Source: a bacterium ADurb.Bin157
GTDB taxonomy: Bacteria > Muiribacteriota > Ozemobacteria > Ozemobacterales > Ozemobacteraceae
Direction of reading: 5' to 3'
DNA length: 64,000 bases
Assembly (NCBI GenBank): GCA_002070375.1
Contig: MWDD01000006.1
Span: 29,825 to 93,824 of the forward strand
Within the stretch, counting starts at the first letter, position 1, and each line of letters begins with the position of its first letter. Positions 8,471 to 17,402 of this stretch are shown in pieces. The position numbers were made by a program, and so were the translations under genes. Below the pieces are notes generated by a model, which did not search any database, had not been told where the DNA came from, and worked only from the letters and a program-made list of their open reading frames with translations.

Positions 8471-10471
8471 TTATTTATTTATCCTTTTAACAAAAGGCAA
8501 CTTTAAAAGTTGCTTTTGTATCCTTTGAAGCAAAGATATTCGTGAATGATAAGATTTATCATTTTCATCTAATACCGAGGGGAGGTTCAACAGACAAGCT
8601 TCAATATTTATTTTTTCGGTAATAAAGAAGCTCTGTATCCCAAGATAGTCGATACCTACCTTACTCTCCAGATCGTTCAGTTTCAAACACAATTCCTTTT
8701 CTAGGTCAGAGAGCGGAAGCTCATTAATAATATTTGATACTTTTTCTATTTTACTGCCAATCCGCGCGTTTAATAAAGAATAAAATTCTGAATCTATATT
8801 ACCAAGCTTTTTCCACTCGCATACAGCATCATAAAATGCTGCCGGATCAATACTGTCAAGACGAAGAAGGTTTTCTTCCGGAAGATCAAAGGAAGATTCT
8901 TTAACAATTCTTCGATAAATTTCTGATGTCCAAAGCCTTAACCCTTGCTTAGAAGGCTTTATAAACAGCTGTAAATATTCAAACAAATCAAACCTAATTT
9001 TACAAGCAATTACCAATGAACAAATTTGCTTTATATAAACACTGCCGAAAGAAGTGTTTTCTTTATAAAGCTTCATTAAAAATGCAAAAGAAAAAATAGC
9101 GGCAACAAGCGTTTGGGGTGAAGGTATTTTCCCCAAAAAATAATTCTGAATTTCTTTTAAGACAGAAATAAGAGTGCTTACATCTAAAGTCGAGTTTATG
9201 CGGTTCTGCATATCTTTTTTCTCTAAACAGCTCAAAATAAGAGAAAGGGAAACCTTCGACATATTTCTTGACAAATCAGTATCTTTCAGACCTTGTTCAA
9301 GATAAGCCAACATCCTTAAAACAGAAAAGTGGGCATCGCAGTTTAACTTTTGACATAACCAGCAAATTGTCTCAAATAAAAATGCAGACTCAACAGAAGG
9401 CTCTGCGAATAAATCAAGCTGAGAATTAAAAAACACGGAATCCGGCAATTTTTCTAAGTAAGCAGCCAACTTGTCCGCATCATTATTCCAAACTCTGCAC
9501 AAACGCCCTAACAAGTCATTTAAAAACAATGAACGGCTGTTTAATTCGAGCGGATTAGGCTTCTCATTAACAGAAAAACCAATTACCGCGGGAAGCAATT
9601 TTCCCAAAGCGTCTTCACAGGGCAAATAATCGGTGTAATTATTGATATAATACCCTATTATGCCCTCTGATACGCATAAACACTCATAGTTGTATTTAAC
9701 AAAAACAGGATTCAAACCTTCTGAAAATAAAAATAAACGGTTTACATTTGAGTTATCCGCCCTTATTCTATAACCATCAGGCAACACTGACCTGATACGC
9801 GTTTCCATTATTTTTTTTCTTTCCGATGGGTCAGATAAAAGACCGAAACTATTCATTAGTTCTGCATATTCTTGAATACTGCCTATTTTAATTTTAGCAA
9901 TCTGCCCGTTTTTTCTTGAGTATATCTCGTCAGAGGCTAAGACACCTTCTAACTCAATATTGAGCAACTTATTATCAAGCATGGCTGTAAAATTTAATAT
10001 CGGTTGCGGAAAATGGCTGTCAGAATTCCAGGGAGAGAGAACAAAAGGAATAGAAGAAAACAAAGCATCTTTTAACTTTATTAAACTACTTTCCAACTGC
10101 TGACCGGCAAAAGATTTAACAGCGAAAAGAAACTTTTCACCATCAACTTCTTTCGTAACCAGATCTTTCAATTCAATTCCTTGGGCACCGGCAAAACCCT
10201 TTGCAGCCGGAGTTGGCTGATTATTGTAATCATATGCAACACTTGCTTTAGGCCCTCTGATTTCTTTCAAAAAATTACCGCTGCTATCAGGAAGTCCCTC
10301 AACTAAAATACCAATTCTATACTGTGAGATCCAAAACCTTATTCGAGAAAATTCGAATTCTGAATTTTTTAAAGCGTTCCCAAAGCATTCTCTAAAATCC
10401 GGCAATGACGCTCCAAATGCGTCATCGGGCAAAAACAAAAATTCAGCTTGTAACAATAAATTTCTCGGCAT
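8471..10471 (-). CDS. glyS: Divergent glycyl-tRNA synthetase beta subunit-like protein
   Basis: Resembles GlyS, the tRNA-recognition subunit of bacterial alpha2beta2 glycyl-tRNA synthetase. Matching landmarks: the RGPKAS...AAKGFAGAQGI block (about 70-100 from the chosen start), the GEKFLFAVKSF segment, a degenerate FP..RW region, the SIQEYAELM...DPSERKKIM block, and the C-terminal KVSNII plus SLLQRIQKQLL helices. At 666 aa the length fits, but the middle is strongly diverged: I cannot find the usual HD-type motif, the MRW signature, or the conserved 'DPFALRR' block. The ATG at 10471 is preferred because CGGAGGA lies 4 bases before it; an upstream in-frame ATG at 10522 would add 17 residues over the Shine-Dalgarno. 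No glyQ is adjacent. Either a fast-evolving synthetase subunit or a GlyS-derived protein. Confidence 0.7.
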   Translation of the reverse strand: MPRNLLLQAEFLFLPDDAFGASLPDFRECFGNALKNSEFEFSRIRFWISQYRIGILVEGLPDSSGNFLKEIRGPKASVAYDYNNQPTPAAKGFAGAQGIELKDLVTKEVDGEKFLFAVKSFAGQQLESSLIKLKDALFSSIPFVLSPWNSDSHFPQPILNFTAMLDNKLLNIELEGVLASDEIYSRKNGQIAKIKIGSIQEYAELMNSFGLLSDPSERKKIMETRIRSVLPDGYRIRADNSNVNRLFLFSEGLNPVFVKYNYECLCVSEGIIGYYINNYTDYLPCEDALGKLLPAVIGFSVNEKPNPLELNSRSLFLNDLLGRLCRVWNNDADKLAAYLEKLPDSVFFNSQLDLFAEPSVESAFLFETICWLCQKLNCDAHFSVLRMLAYLEQGLKDTDLSRNMSKVSLSLILSCLEKKDMQNRINSTLDVSTLISVLKEIQNYFLGKIPSPQTLVAAIFSFAFLMKLYKENTSFGSVYIKQICSLVIACKIRFDLFEYLQLFIKPSKQGLRLWTSEIYRRIVKESSFDLPEENLLRLDSIDPAAFYDAVCEWKKLGNIDSEFYSLLNARIGSKIEKVSNIINELPLSDLEKELCLKLNDLESKVGIDYLGIQSFFITEKINIEACLLNLPSVLDENDKSYHSRISLLQRIQKQLLKLPFVKRINK

Positions 10472-10544
10472 CATTCCTCCGGTGCATTTCGCGATTATAT
10501 AAGCATACATAAATAATTTCAAGCTTAAAAAAAATAAACAATCC

Positions 10545-10573
10545 TTGTCAGAGAATCAGATATGTTGTAAGAT
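10545..10573 (+). promoter_or_regulatory. Sigma70-type promoter for 8-oxoguanine deaminase operon
   Basis: TTGTCA and TAAGAT are separated by exactly 17 bases, 36 bases before the ATG at 10609. It lies in the short divergent gap with glyS. One of the best consensus matches in the window. Confidence 0.55.
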
Positions 10574-10608
10574 TGTTGGGAATCTGAAAAGGAGCCGAAA
10601 TTTCATAT

Positions 10609-11979
10609 ATGAAAACTTTCATCAAAAATGCCAAGTATTTCTGGGCAGGAAAAGATACCGAAGTTGCCGAAAATGTTTCTTTACTGGTCGAAGGGTCTAA
10701 AATCACCCACATCGGCACGGAAGCACAGGTCGCACCTTATGCAGCAGATGCAAAGAATATAGATGCATCTGAGCTTCTGATTATGCCGGGCATGGTTAAC
10801 ACCCACCACCATTACTATCAAACCCTGACAAGAAATTTTCCGAACGTACAAAATGCGAAACTTTTTGATTGGCTTCAGAATCTTTACCCCCTTTGGGCCA
10901 GATTAACCCCCGACGATTTTTATCTTTCAACCACAATCGCAAGCCTCGAACTTTTACAAAGCGGTTGCACCACTTCACTTGATCATTCATACATGGTTCC
11001 TAACGGACAATCAGAAATATACTTCAAACAAGTCGAAGCTTCAAAAAAAGCCGGAATAAGATTCCATCTTTGCCGCGGAAGCATGTCGCGTTCGAAAAAA
11101 GACGGCGGACTGCCCCCTGATTGTGTCGTTCAAAACGAAGACACAATTATGGACGAAACGGATAAACTTGTAAAAAAAGTCCACGAAGGCCGGCATGGCG
11201 GAATGACACGAATTGTAATCGCACCTTGTTCGCCTTTTTCCGTAACTCCGGAATTGATGATTGAAGCAAAAAAATACGCTAATAAAATGTCCCTTAAAAC
11301 CCACACCCATCTCGCAGAAACTAAGGACGAAGAAGAATTTACCCTCAGAGACTTCGGGGTAAGACCTTTCAAACTTATGGAAAAACTCGGCTGGATGGAC
11401 GAAAATTCGTTCTACGCCCATTGTGTACACATGTCACCTGAAGAAGTTGTTGAAATGGGCAGAGTTAAAGGTGGTGTCGCGCACTGTCCAAGCAGCAATA
11501 TGAGACTAGCCTCGGGTATCGCACCAATCACAGAAATGCTTAAAGCCGGCGTTCCTGTTAGTATTGCAGTCGATGGAAGCGCAAGCAACGATTGCTCAAA
11601 TATGATGCTTGAAGTAAGAAACTGCATGTTACTGCAAAGAGTATTAAAAACAGCAGATTGCATTTCTGCCAGAGATGCTCTTAAAGTGGCTACCAAAGGT
11701 GGCGCAGATGTATTGGGAAGAAACGACATAGCTTCTCTTGAAGTCGGTTACGAAGCCGATATTATCGGATTCAAACTTGATAGCCTCAGGCAAGCAGGGA
11801 GCTCAACAGATCCTTTAGCCGCATTAGTTTTCTGTGCGGTAAATGAAGTAGACTTCTCAATGGTGCATGGTGAAACCCTGATTCAAAATGCCAAATTCAC
11901 AAGATTCTCTGACGAAGAACTTAAAGAATTGATTATCAAACAAAACGAAAGAAGCCGTCAAGTTTATAGCGGCACATAA
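10609..11979 (+). CDS. 8-oxoguanine deaminase (amidohydrolase superfamily)
   Basis: Predicted to hydrolyse 8-oxoguanine to urate, clearing an oxidised base. The 456-aa protein has the amidohydrolase metal site: HHH at 66-68 in GMVNTHHHYY, His232/His234 in THTHLAET, His271, and Asp322 in VDGSASND. Long blocks typical of the 8-oxoguanine deaminase branch are present: LFDWLQNLYPLW, SGCTTSLDHSYMVP, RGSMSRSKKDGGLPPD, IAPCSPFSVTPELM, HCPSSNMRLASGI and KVATKGGADVLGR. The AAGGAG Shine-Dalgarno is unusually far (14 bases) from the ATG. The SNF2 gene follows after 15 bases. Alternatives within the subfamily (guanine or triazine deaminases) are less likely because of the SMS/KDGGLPPD block. Confidence 0.82.
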   Translation: MKTFIKNAKYFWAGKDTEVAENVSLLVEGSKITHIGTEAQVAPYAADAKNIDASELLIMPGMVNTHHHYYQTLTRNFPNVQNAKLFDWLQNLYPLWARLTPDDFYLSTTIASLELLQSGCTTSLDHSYMVPNGQSEIYFKQVEASKKAGIRFHLCRGSMSRSKKDGGLPPDCVVQNEDTIMDETDKLVKKVHEGRHGGMTRIVIAPCSPFSVTPELMIEAKKYANKMSLKTHTHLAETKDEEEFTLRDFGVRPFKLMEKLGWMDENSFYAHCVHMSPEEVVEMGRVKGGVAHCPSSNMRLASGIAPITEMLKAGVPVSIAVDGSASNDCSNMMLEVRNCMLLQRVLKTADCISARDALKVATKGGADVLGRNDIASLEVGYEADIIGFKLDSLRQAGSSTDPLAALVFCAVNEVDFSMVHGETLIQNAKFTRFSDEELKELIIKQNERSRQVYSGT

Positions 11980-11994
11980 TTATGAGGCGTTCTA

Positions 11995-14900
11995 ATGATT
12001 CTCTCTGAGCTTTTGGTTACCGAAATAAACCAAACGGTTTTAGCTATTTTAGCCTTACTTGATAAAGATATTGACCTTGCTATTTTTATTAACAACGTTA
12101 AAATGGCATTTTGCCCTGATATTGAAGAAAAATTATTTGACTCGGCTATATCAGACCTAATCAAAAAAGATTGCGTCTACATAAATGAAAATGCCCAAAT
12201 AAGTATTAAACCGGCGTTAAGAGCTGCAACTTTCTGGGATGCCCTCAGACATCGGGATAAAGATAAAATTGTTCAAACGGCAAACACAATCAGAAAAGCC
12301 TGTGTAACCAACACACTCCCGGGAATAAAAAACAATCCCGGGAGCTCATTACTCGAACTTCTCACCGAAGAACCAAATGAAGATAACTTGTATTTCCCGA
12401 ACGATTTCAATGACCCTGACTTTAGATCGGCCATGCCGGGAATCCATTTTGACGAAGACGCAATAGGTGGACTTTCTCAAAAAGCGCAGTTAATAATCTT
12501 TAAACTCACCCATAGGTTGCACACACTCACTTTCAACAGAATTATTCCCAAAGCTTCTACGCAAAAGATGTATGCATTTTTTTCAAAAGCAAGTTGGTTA
12601 AAATCAGAGATATTTATTGAAGAATGCTCACACCTTTTAGCAGAACATTTTATTCTTGCAGGAGACTTTGAAAGAGCAAAAACATATCTGCAGCTCTCAA
12701 AAAGCCCTGAATCAGATGGGATAAAAGCAGTAATGCTCTATTTATTTCACGGTCATGAAGCTGCCTTGCCCATATTTAGAAACAGCTTAAATTTAATAAG
12801 AGCAGATAAAAGCAAAAAACAAACGACATTCGATACAATCGCAGACCCTTTTTATTTTATTTCCCTTATAAGAGAAGGAACAGAGAAGAGCCTACTCGAA
12901 GCAAAGAACCATTTAAAAGTTATCGCAAGAAAAGAAGCTTACTTTGAATCTTCTTACAAACACTTAATAGGCTTATATAACGCCAAATCTTTCTCTAATT
13001 TTGATAAAGAATTCATACTAAAGTCGGTAATTGAATCAGACTCCGAAATGGACAGATGGTTTGGCTGTTTTACTTGCGCTTGGTTAAAAATAGTTAATAA
13101 TGAAATAATTGATGTTCTCAATAATACGATTATTGCCACAGACAATCCCTCGCTTAAAATGCTTCACGGAGAATCTATAAGGCTTAAAAAAAGCTTTGAA
13201 CACCAATTAACAGAAGATGAACAAAACAAGCTAAATCAATGGAACGACAACTTTACCTTGCCCATGTACGATATGATTCACCTTCATGCACACTGGGAAA
13301 TAGTATTATCAGAGTTAACCAAAGCACTCAATCTGGATGGCAACTTCATATATGAAGGCTGTAACCGGCTTATCTGGGAATTCACAATATATTCAGAAGA
13401 AAAGTTTGCTGTACAAGGAAGAGAACAAAGCAAGCTTAAAAGCGGAAAATGGTCTTCCGGAAAAATTATCGACTGCAGTAAGTTTAATTACGGTGTTAAA
13501 CCTTTTCCCGACTACTACACGCCTCAAGATCAAAAAACAATCGAACACTTTAAGACTATAAATCCATGGCATTCCGGTTCAAAAGATGAAGATTGGAGTA
13601 TTTTTGCAACGCTCGTAGGACATCCCGCCGTTTACAACGCAGCCGATGTCGAAAACCCGGTCGAAATTCTAAAAGGCGAACCTGTATTGGTAATGAGCGA
13701 AGATAACGATGAAATAAATTTAACCTTCAGACCTGCATTTAATGGCCATAGGTTCTTTATAGACCCCGAAGGCGATTATCGACTCAGAGTATATGAATAT
13801 TCTCTCGCCCAGATAAAAACCGCCGAAATACTGGACAAGCAAAAAGTCTTTCCGCCGGCGGCCTTAGAAAAGCTGAAAAAAACCTTGAAGTCATTAAGCA
13901 ATCAAATGGCGGTACATACAAGCATCGCAGGAACAGAAAGCTTGACACAAACAGCCAGCGTAACTGCGGGTTCGAATATTTACTCCAGGATATTACCGAA
14001 GGGCGACACATTATCTGTGAAGTTTATCGTAAAGCCATTCGGAGAACAAGGGCCATCATTCCTTCCGGCTCAAGGCCATCCGGATGTCTTTACAATGATT
14101 GCAGGGCAAAAACTTCACACTAAGAGGGATCTTAAAGAAGAAGCGGCTCGATTTGAGAGTTTGATTGTTAATTGTCCTTCTTTACTCTCACTAAGCTCAA
14201 ACGAGTATGAAAAAGTTTGCAAAACGGCCGAAGAATCCTTACAAACCCTTTTAGAACTTCAAGAATCAGAAGCAACGATTCTTGAATGGCCGGAAAAACA
14301 CAGATATAAAAAGATTAACAAAGCAGGATTCTCTGATCTGAGATTCAATATAAACAAACATAATGAATGGTTTGAAGTTTCGGGAGAACTTAACATATGC
14401 GAAGAAAAAGTTCTTGAGCTTAAAGAACTTATTTCGTTATATGACGGAAAAAGCAAATTTATTGCAATTGGAACAGATGAATTTATAGCTATTACCGATG
14501 ATTTAAAAAAGCGTATCGAAGACTTAAAAGCTTACACAGAAGCAAACGATAATAAACTTTTAATACATAGTCTGGCTGTACCGGCTCTTGAGAACTTTTT
14601 CTCAGACATTGAACACGTTACATTTGACAAATCGTGGAAAGAAGCAATAGGAAAATTTAAAAATACCGGAAACCTGAGATTCGAGAAACCCGAAAATTTA
14701 AAAGCAAAACTTAGAGAATACCAATTAGAAGGCTTTCATTGGCTTTCCAAGCTGGCTTATTTGGGAATGGGTGCCTGTTTAGCCGATGACATGGGTCTTG
14801 GGAAAACAGTTGAAGCGTTAACCATAATATTAAGTCGAGCTTCAAAGGGAGCAGCATTTGTATTGGCGCCCACCTCGGTCTGCCAAAACTGGTATTCTGA

Positions 14901-16101
14901 ATGTAAAAGATTTACTCCGACTCTTAATCCCATATTATTTGGACCGTCTGACCGAAAGCAGACCATTGAAAACCTTGCTCCCTATGATCTTGTAATATGC
15001 AGTTACGGCATCTTGCAAAAAGAAATTGCGATGCTTTCCCCAATCAATTGGACAACTGTTGTTCTTGATGAAGCTCAAGCAATAAAAAACATGAGCACCG
15101 GGCGTTCACAAGCAGCGATGATGTTACGCGGCGAGTTCAAGATGCTTATGACAGGCACACCGATTGAAAACCATCTGGGAGAACTTTGGAACCTTTTCAG
15201 ATTTCTTAACCCCGGTCTTCTTGGCTCTCTCAACAGCTTTATAGATAAGTATTCGAACCCGATTCAAATAGACGGCGACAGTTTAGCCAGAAACAGATTA
15301 AAAAACCTCGTACAACCTTTCATCCTAAGAAGAACCAAAGACCAAGTTTTGAAAAATCTGCCACCCAGAACCGAAATTACTCTTCAAGTAGACCTCAGCC
15401 CCGAAGAACTGGCATTATACGAAAGCCACAGAAGAGATGCCGTAGACAAAATAAAGAATAACCCCAACGAAAATAAGGCAATCGTAGTCCTCGCAGAAAT
15501 AATGAAACTTAGAAGGCTTTGCTGTAATCCATCGTTAGTTGCCCCTGAACTAAAAATTAAAAGTTCTAAGCTTTCATTACTGGAAAGCATTGTCGATGAC
15601 TTAAAAGACAATGGGCACAAAGCATTAATATTCAGTCAATTTGTAGATCATCTTACTATAGTCAGAGATATGTTCGATCAAAAAAATCTTACATATAAAT
15701 ACTTAGACGGCAGCACTCCGGTAAAACAGAGAACAAAAGCTATTGATGAGTTCCAAGATGGAGAAGCCGATTTCTTTTTAATAAGTCTCAGAGCAGGAGG
15801 ACTTGGGCTAAATCTCACTGCCGCAGACTACGTGATTCATCTTGACCCATGGTGGAACCCTGCCGTTGAAGACCAAGCATCCGACAGGGCTCACAGAATC
15901 GGGCAAACAAGACCTGTAACCATTTACAGACTAATAACATCTAATACCATAGAAGAAAAAATAGTACAGTTACATGGCAAAAAAAGAGGCTTGGCTGATG
16001 ATTTGTTAAAAGGAACGGACTTAAGCGGAAAAATATCTACAAAAGAACTGTTTGAGCTTATTAACAAATCAGCAGTTTCAAGCCAATCGAATTTATCTTA
16101 G
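11995..16101 (+). CDS. SNF2-family helicase-like ATPase, very long N-terminus
   Basis: A 1368-aa DNA-dependent ATPase of the bacterial SNF2 type (DNA or nucleoprotein remodelling). The C-terminal third holds the motor: REYQLEGFHWL (Q motif), Walker A DDMGLGKT near residue 931, DEAQ near 1025, MTGTPIEN, and the helicase C block LRAGGLGLNLTAADYVIHLDPWW ending in DRAHRIGQ near 1300. The first 900 residues contain no motif I recognise; they look helical and TPR-like to about 500, then more mixed. It sits 15 bases behind the 8-oxoguanine deaminase with a GAGG Shine-Dalgarno, so both are likely co-transcribed. Its TAG overlaps the stop of the convergent gene at 16098. Specific target unknown; not RapA, which lacks this N-terminus. 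Confidence 0.88.
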   Translation: MILSELLVTEINQTVLAILALLDKDIDLAIFINNVKMAFCPDIEEKLFDSAISDLIKKDCVYINENAQISIKPALRAATFWDALRHRDKDKIVQTANTIRKACVTNTLPGIKNNPGSSLLELLTEEPNEDNLYFPNDFNDPDFRSAMPGIHFDEDAIGGLSQKAQLIIFKLTHRLHTLTFNRIIPKASTQKMYAFFSKASWLKSEIFIEECSHLLAEHFILAGDFERAKTYLQLSKSPESDGIKAVMLYLFHGHEAALPIFRNSLNLIRADKSKKQTTFDTIADPFYFISLIREGTEKSLLEAKNHLKVIARKEAYFESSYKHLIGLYNAKSFSNFDKEFILKSVIESDSEMDRWFGCFTCAWLKIVNNEIIDVLNNTIIATDNPSLKMLHGESIRLKKSFEHQLTEDEQNKLNQWNDNFTLPMYDMIHLHAHWEIVLSELTKALNLDGNFIYEGCNRLIWEFTIYSEEKFAVQGREQSKLKSGKWSSGKIIDCSKFNYGVKPFPDYYTPQDQKTIEHFKTINPWHSGSKDEDWSIFATLVGHPAVYNAADVENPVEILKGEPVLVMSEDNDEINLTFRPAFNGHRFFIDPEGDYRLRVYEYSLAQIKTAEILDKQKVFPPAALEKLKKTLKSLSNQMAVHTSIAGTESLTQTASVTAGSNIYSRILPKGDTLSVKFIVKPFGEQGPSFLPAQGHPDVFTMIAGQKLHTKRDLKEEAARFESLIVNCPSLLSLSSNEYEKVCKTAEESLQTLLELQESEATILEWPEKHRYKKINKAGFSDLRFNINKHNEWFEVSGELNICEEKVLELKELISLYDGKSKFIAIGTDEFIAITDDLKKRIEDLKAYTEANDNKLLIHSLAVPALENFFSDIEHVTFDKSWKEAIGKFKNTGNLRFEKPENLKAKLREYQLEGFHWLSKLAYLGMGACLADDMGLGKTVEALTIILSRASKGAAFVLAPTSVCQNWYSECKRFTPTLNPILFGPSDRKQTIENLAPYDLVICSYGILQKEIAMLSPINWTTVVLDEAQAIKNMSTGRSQAAMMLRGEFKMLMTGTPIENHLGELWNLFRFLNPGLLGSLNSFIDKYSNPIQIDGDSLARNRLKNLVQPFILRRTKDQVLKNLPPRTEITLQVDLSPEELALYESHRRDAVDKIKNNPNENKAIVVLAEIMKLRRLCCNPSLVAPELKIKSSKLSLLESIVDDLKDNGHKALIFSQFVDHLTIVRDMFDQKNLTYKYLDGSTPVKQRTKAIDEFQDGEADFFLISLRAGGLGLNLTAADYVIHLDPWWNPAVEDQASDRAHRIGQTRPVTIYRLITSNTIEEKIVQLHGKKRGLADDLLKGTDLSGKISTKELFELINKSAVSSQSNLS

Positions 16102-16721
16102 TATTTGTCGCTTCTGCTAGTAATTTTCTTTTCTTCAAAAGTTAAGCCGAACATTCTGTTTTCTTCAATGGGCTGAACACTATAAAAGACTACGCTGGCT
16201 GTTGGCGAAATAAGACGGCCTTTCGCCAAATGTTTTTTGTAATCGCGAGCTCTTGAATCTTCAAAGCTTTTCCACATAGATGCACAATCTTTGCCCTTGA
16301 TTTCTTCAATAGCTTTTTTAACATTTGTATATTTTCTTGTGAAAGTCGTTACAATTTCACCTTCGTAATTGTCTTCTGATTTAAGGGAACTAAATGTAAA
16401 TCTTACAACAACATCTCTTACATAATCACCTTCATAAGGACCGGAAGTTAACAACGCTGAAATACTCTTTTGGTCTCCCGAAAAGAAAACAGTGCTGACG
16501 ACCTTTTTAAACATAAAAGCAAAACCGGACTTAACTGTGTGAGTATATAAAACTTCGCCGTTTTTCCAGGTTTTTACCAAACGTTCGAAAGTGCTTATTT
16601 CACGTTCAATTTGCTCAGCATTTTTTCCGCGCACAACAACATAACCGTAAGTTGCTGCATTAGCAGCGACTGCAAAAGTTACAAGAACAAACAAAACAAT
16701 AAAAAGTTTAAACTGTTTCAT
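16098..16721 (-). CDS. Secreted protein of unknown function
   Basis: A 207-aa protein with a clear signal peptide (MKQFKLFIVLFVLVTFAVAANA) and a mature domain of mixed alpha/beta character; no motif recognised. The ATG at 16721 is preferred over the ATG at 16733 because GGAGGT sits 5 bases before it, while the upstream ATG overlaps that Shine-Dalgarno. The mature part is rich in Lys, Ser and Thr with one Cys (KDCASMWKSF). It has its own promoter-like site at 16747-16776 and its stop overlaps the SNF2 stop tail to tail. Probably periplasmic. Confidence 0.65.
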   Translation of the reverse strand: MKQFKLFIVLFVLVTFAVAANAATYGYVVVRGKNAEQIEREISTFERLVKTWKNGEVLYTHTVKSGFAFMFKKVVSTVFFSGDQKSISALLTSGPYEGDYVRDVVVRFTFSSLKSEDNYEGEIVTTFTRKYTNVKKAIEEIKGKDCASMWKSFEDSRARDYKKHLAKGRLISPTASVVFYSVQPIEENRMFGLTFEEKKITSRSDKY

Positions 16722-16746
16722 CACGACCTCCATTAGTTATTTCAAC

Positions 16747-16776
16747 ATTATACGAATTAAACAACACAACCCGCAA
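16747..16776 (-). promoter_or_regulatory. Sigma70-type promoter for the 16098-16721 gene
   Basis: TTGCGG-18 bases-TATAAT on the minus strand, about 26 bases before the ATG. The -10 is a perfect consensus. Confidence 0.5.
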
Positions 16777-16790
16777 TAGCTACAAACAAT

Positions 16791-17387
16791 TTATTTACCA
16801 AAACCCGGCAATGATATTACCGAAGCTGAATTGTACACTTTAAAATCTGCGTTTACTATTCGCTGATACATTTGTCTGTTAGAATAATACGGACGAAAAC
16901 CAAATATCAAGGAAGTTGTTGCTTCCCAAAATGCGACCCACATTGCCACAATAATCCCTTCAGAAAGAATGCCTACCCATAAATCAACAGCCTCATTTTC
17001 AGAAATATTCATTTTGTACACCAAAACAGCCAAAAATACTCCTAACATAAACAGAAAACTAAACTTTTTAAACTCTACACGTATTTTTTTGTGTTCGATA
17101 CTGTACAAATATGAAAAATGGTTCTTCACAGCTTTTCTCAAAGTATTTTCTTGCATTATATTAAATTCGTTTTCAATATTGATCATTATTTCAAAATCGA
17201 CCGTACCAAGCTCTTTTACGCAATCGGTTATATACTCCACAAAATCTTGATCAAGCTCACGTCTTGTATATATAGCTCTTTTGTCAAAACTGTTGAATAG
17301 GTCTCCGATTTCACCCACCGTAACATCTATAATTGCTTTCCCGTTTGAGGAAAACTCGTATCTATTTTTTAAAATTTCTTCTTCCAT
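16791..17387 (-). CDS. Two-helix membrane protein of unknown function
   Basis: A 198-aa protein. Residues 1-105 are charged and soluble (helical, with an RVEFKKF basic end); two hydrophobic segments lie at about 107-126 (FSFLFMLGVFLAVLVYKM) and 137-162 (VGILSEGIIVAMWVAFWEAT), followed by a 36-residue tail with aromatic residues (GFRPYYSNRQMYQ). I do not recognise the family. It starts 15 bases after the receiver/PEP-synthase-like gene on the same strand, so both are probably co-expressed; it could be the membrane output or anchor of that regulator, but that is inference from position only. Confidence 0.6.
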   Translation of the reverse strand: MEEEILKNRYEFSSNGKAIIDVTVGEIGDLFNSFDKRAIYTRRELDQDFVEYITDCVKELGTVDFEIMINIENEFNIMQENTLRKAVKNHFSYLYSIEHKKIRVEFKKFSFLFMLGVFLAVLVYKMNISENEAVDLWVGILSEGIIVAMWVAFWEATTSLIFGFRPYYSNRQMYQRIVNADFKVYNSASVISLPGFGK

Positions 17388-17402
17388 TTATTTATCCCTT
17401 AT

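Noticed and set aside
11041..11430. Long minus-strand ORFs opposite 8-oxoguanine deaminase (129 and 80 codons)
   Set aside because: Shadows of a strongly supported gene; no start signals or domain.
13966..13975. GGTTCGAATA resembling a tRNA T-loop
   Set aside because: It lies inside the SNF2 coding sequence, and no acceptor or anticodon stems can be built around it.
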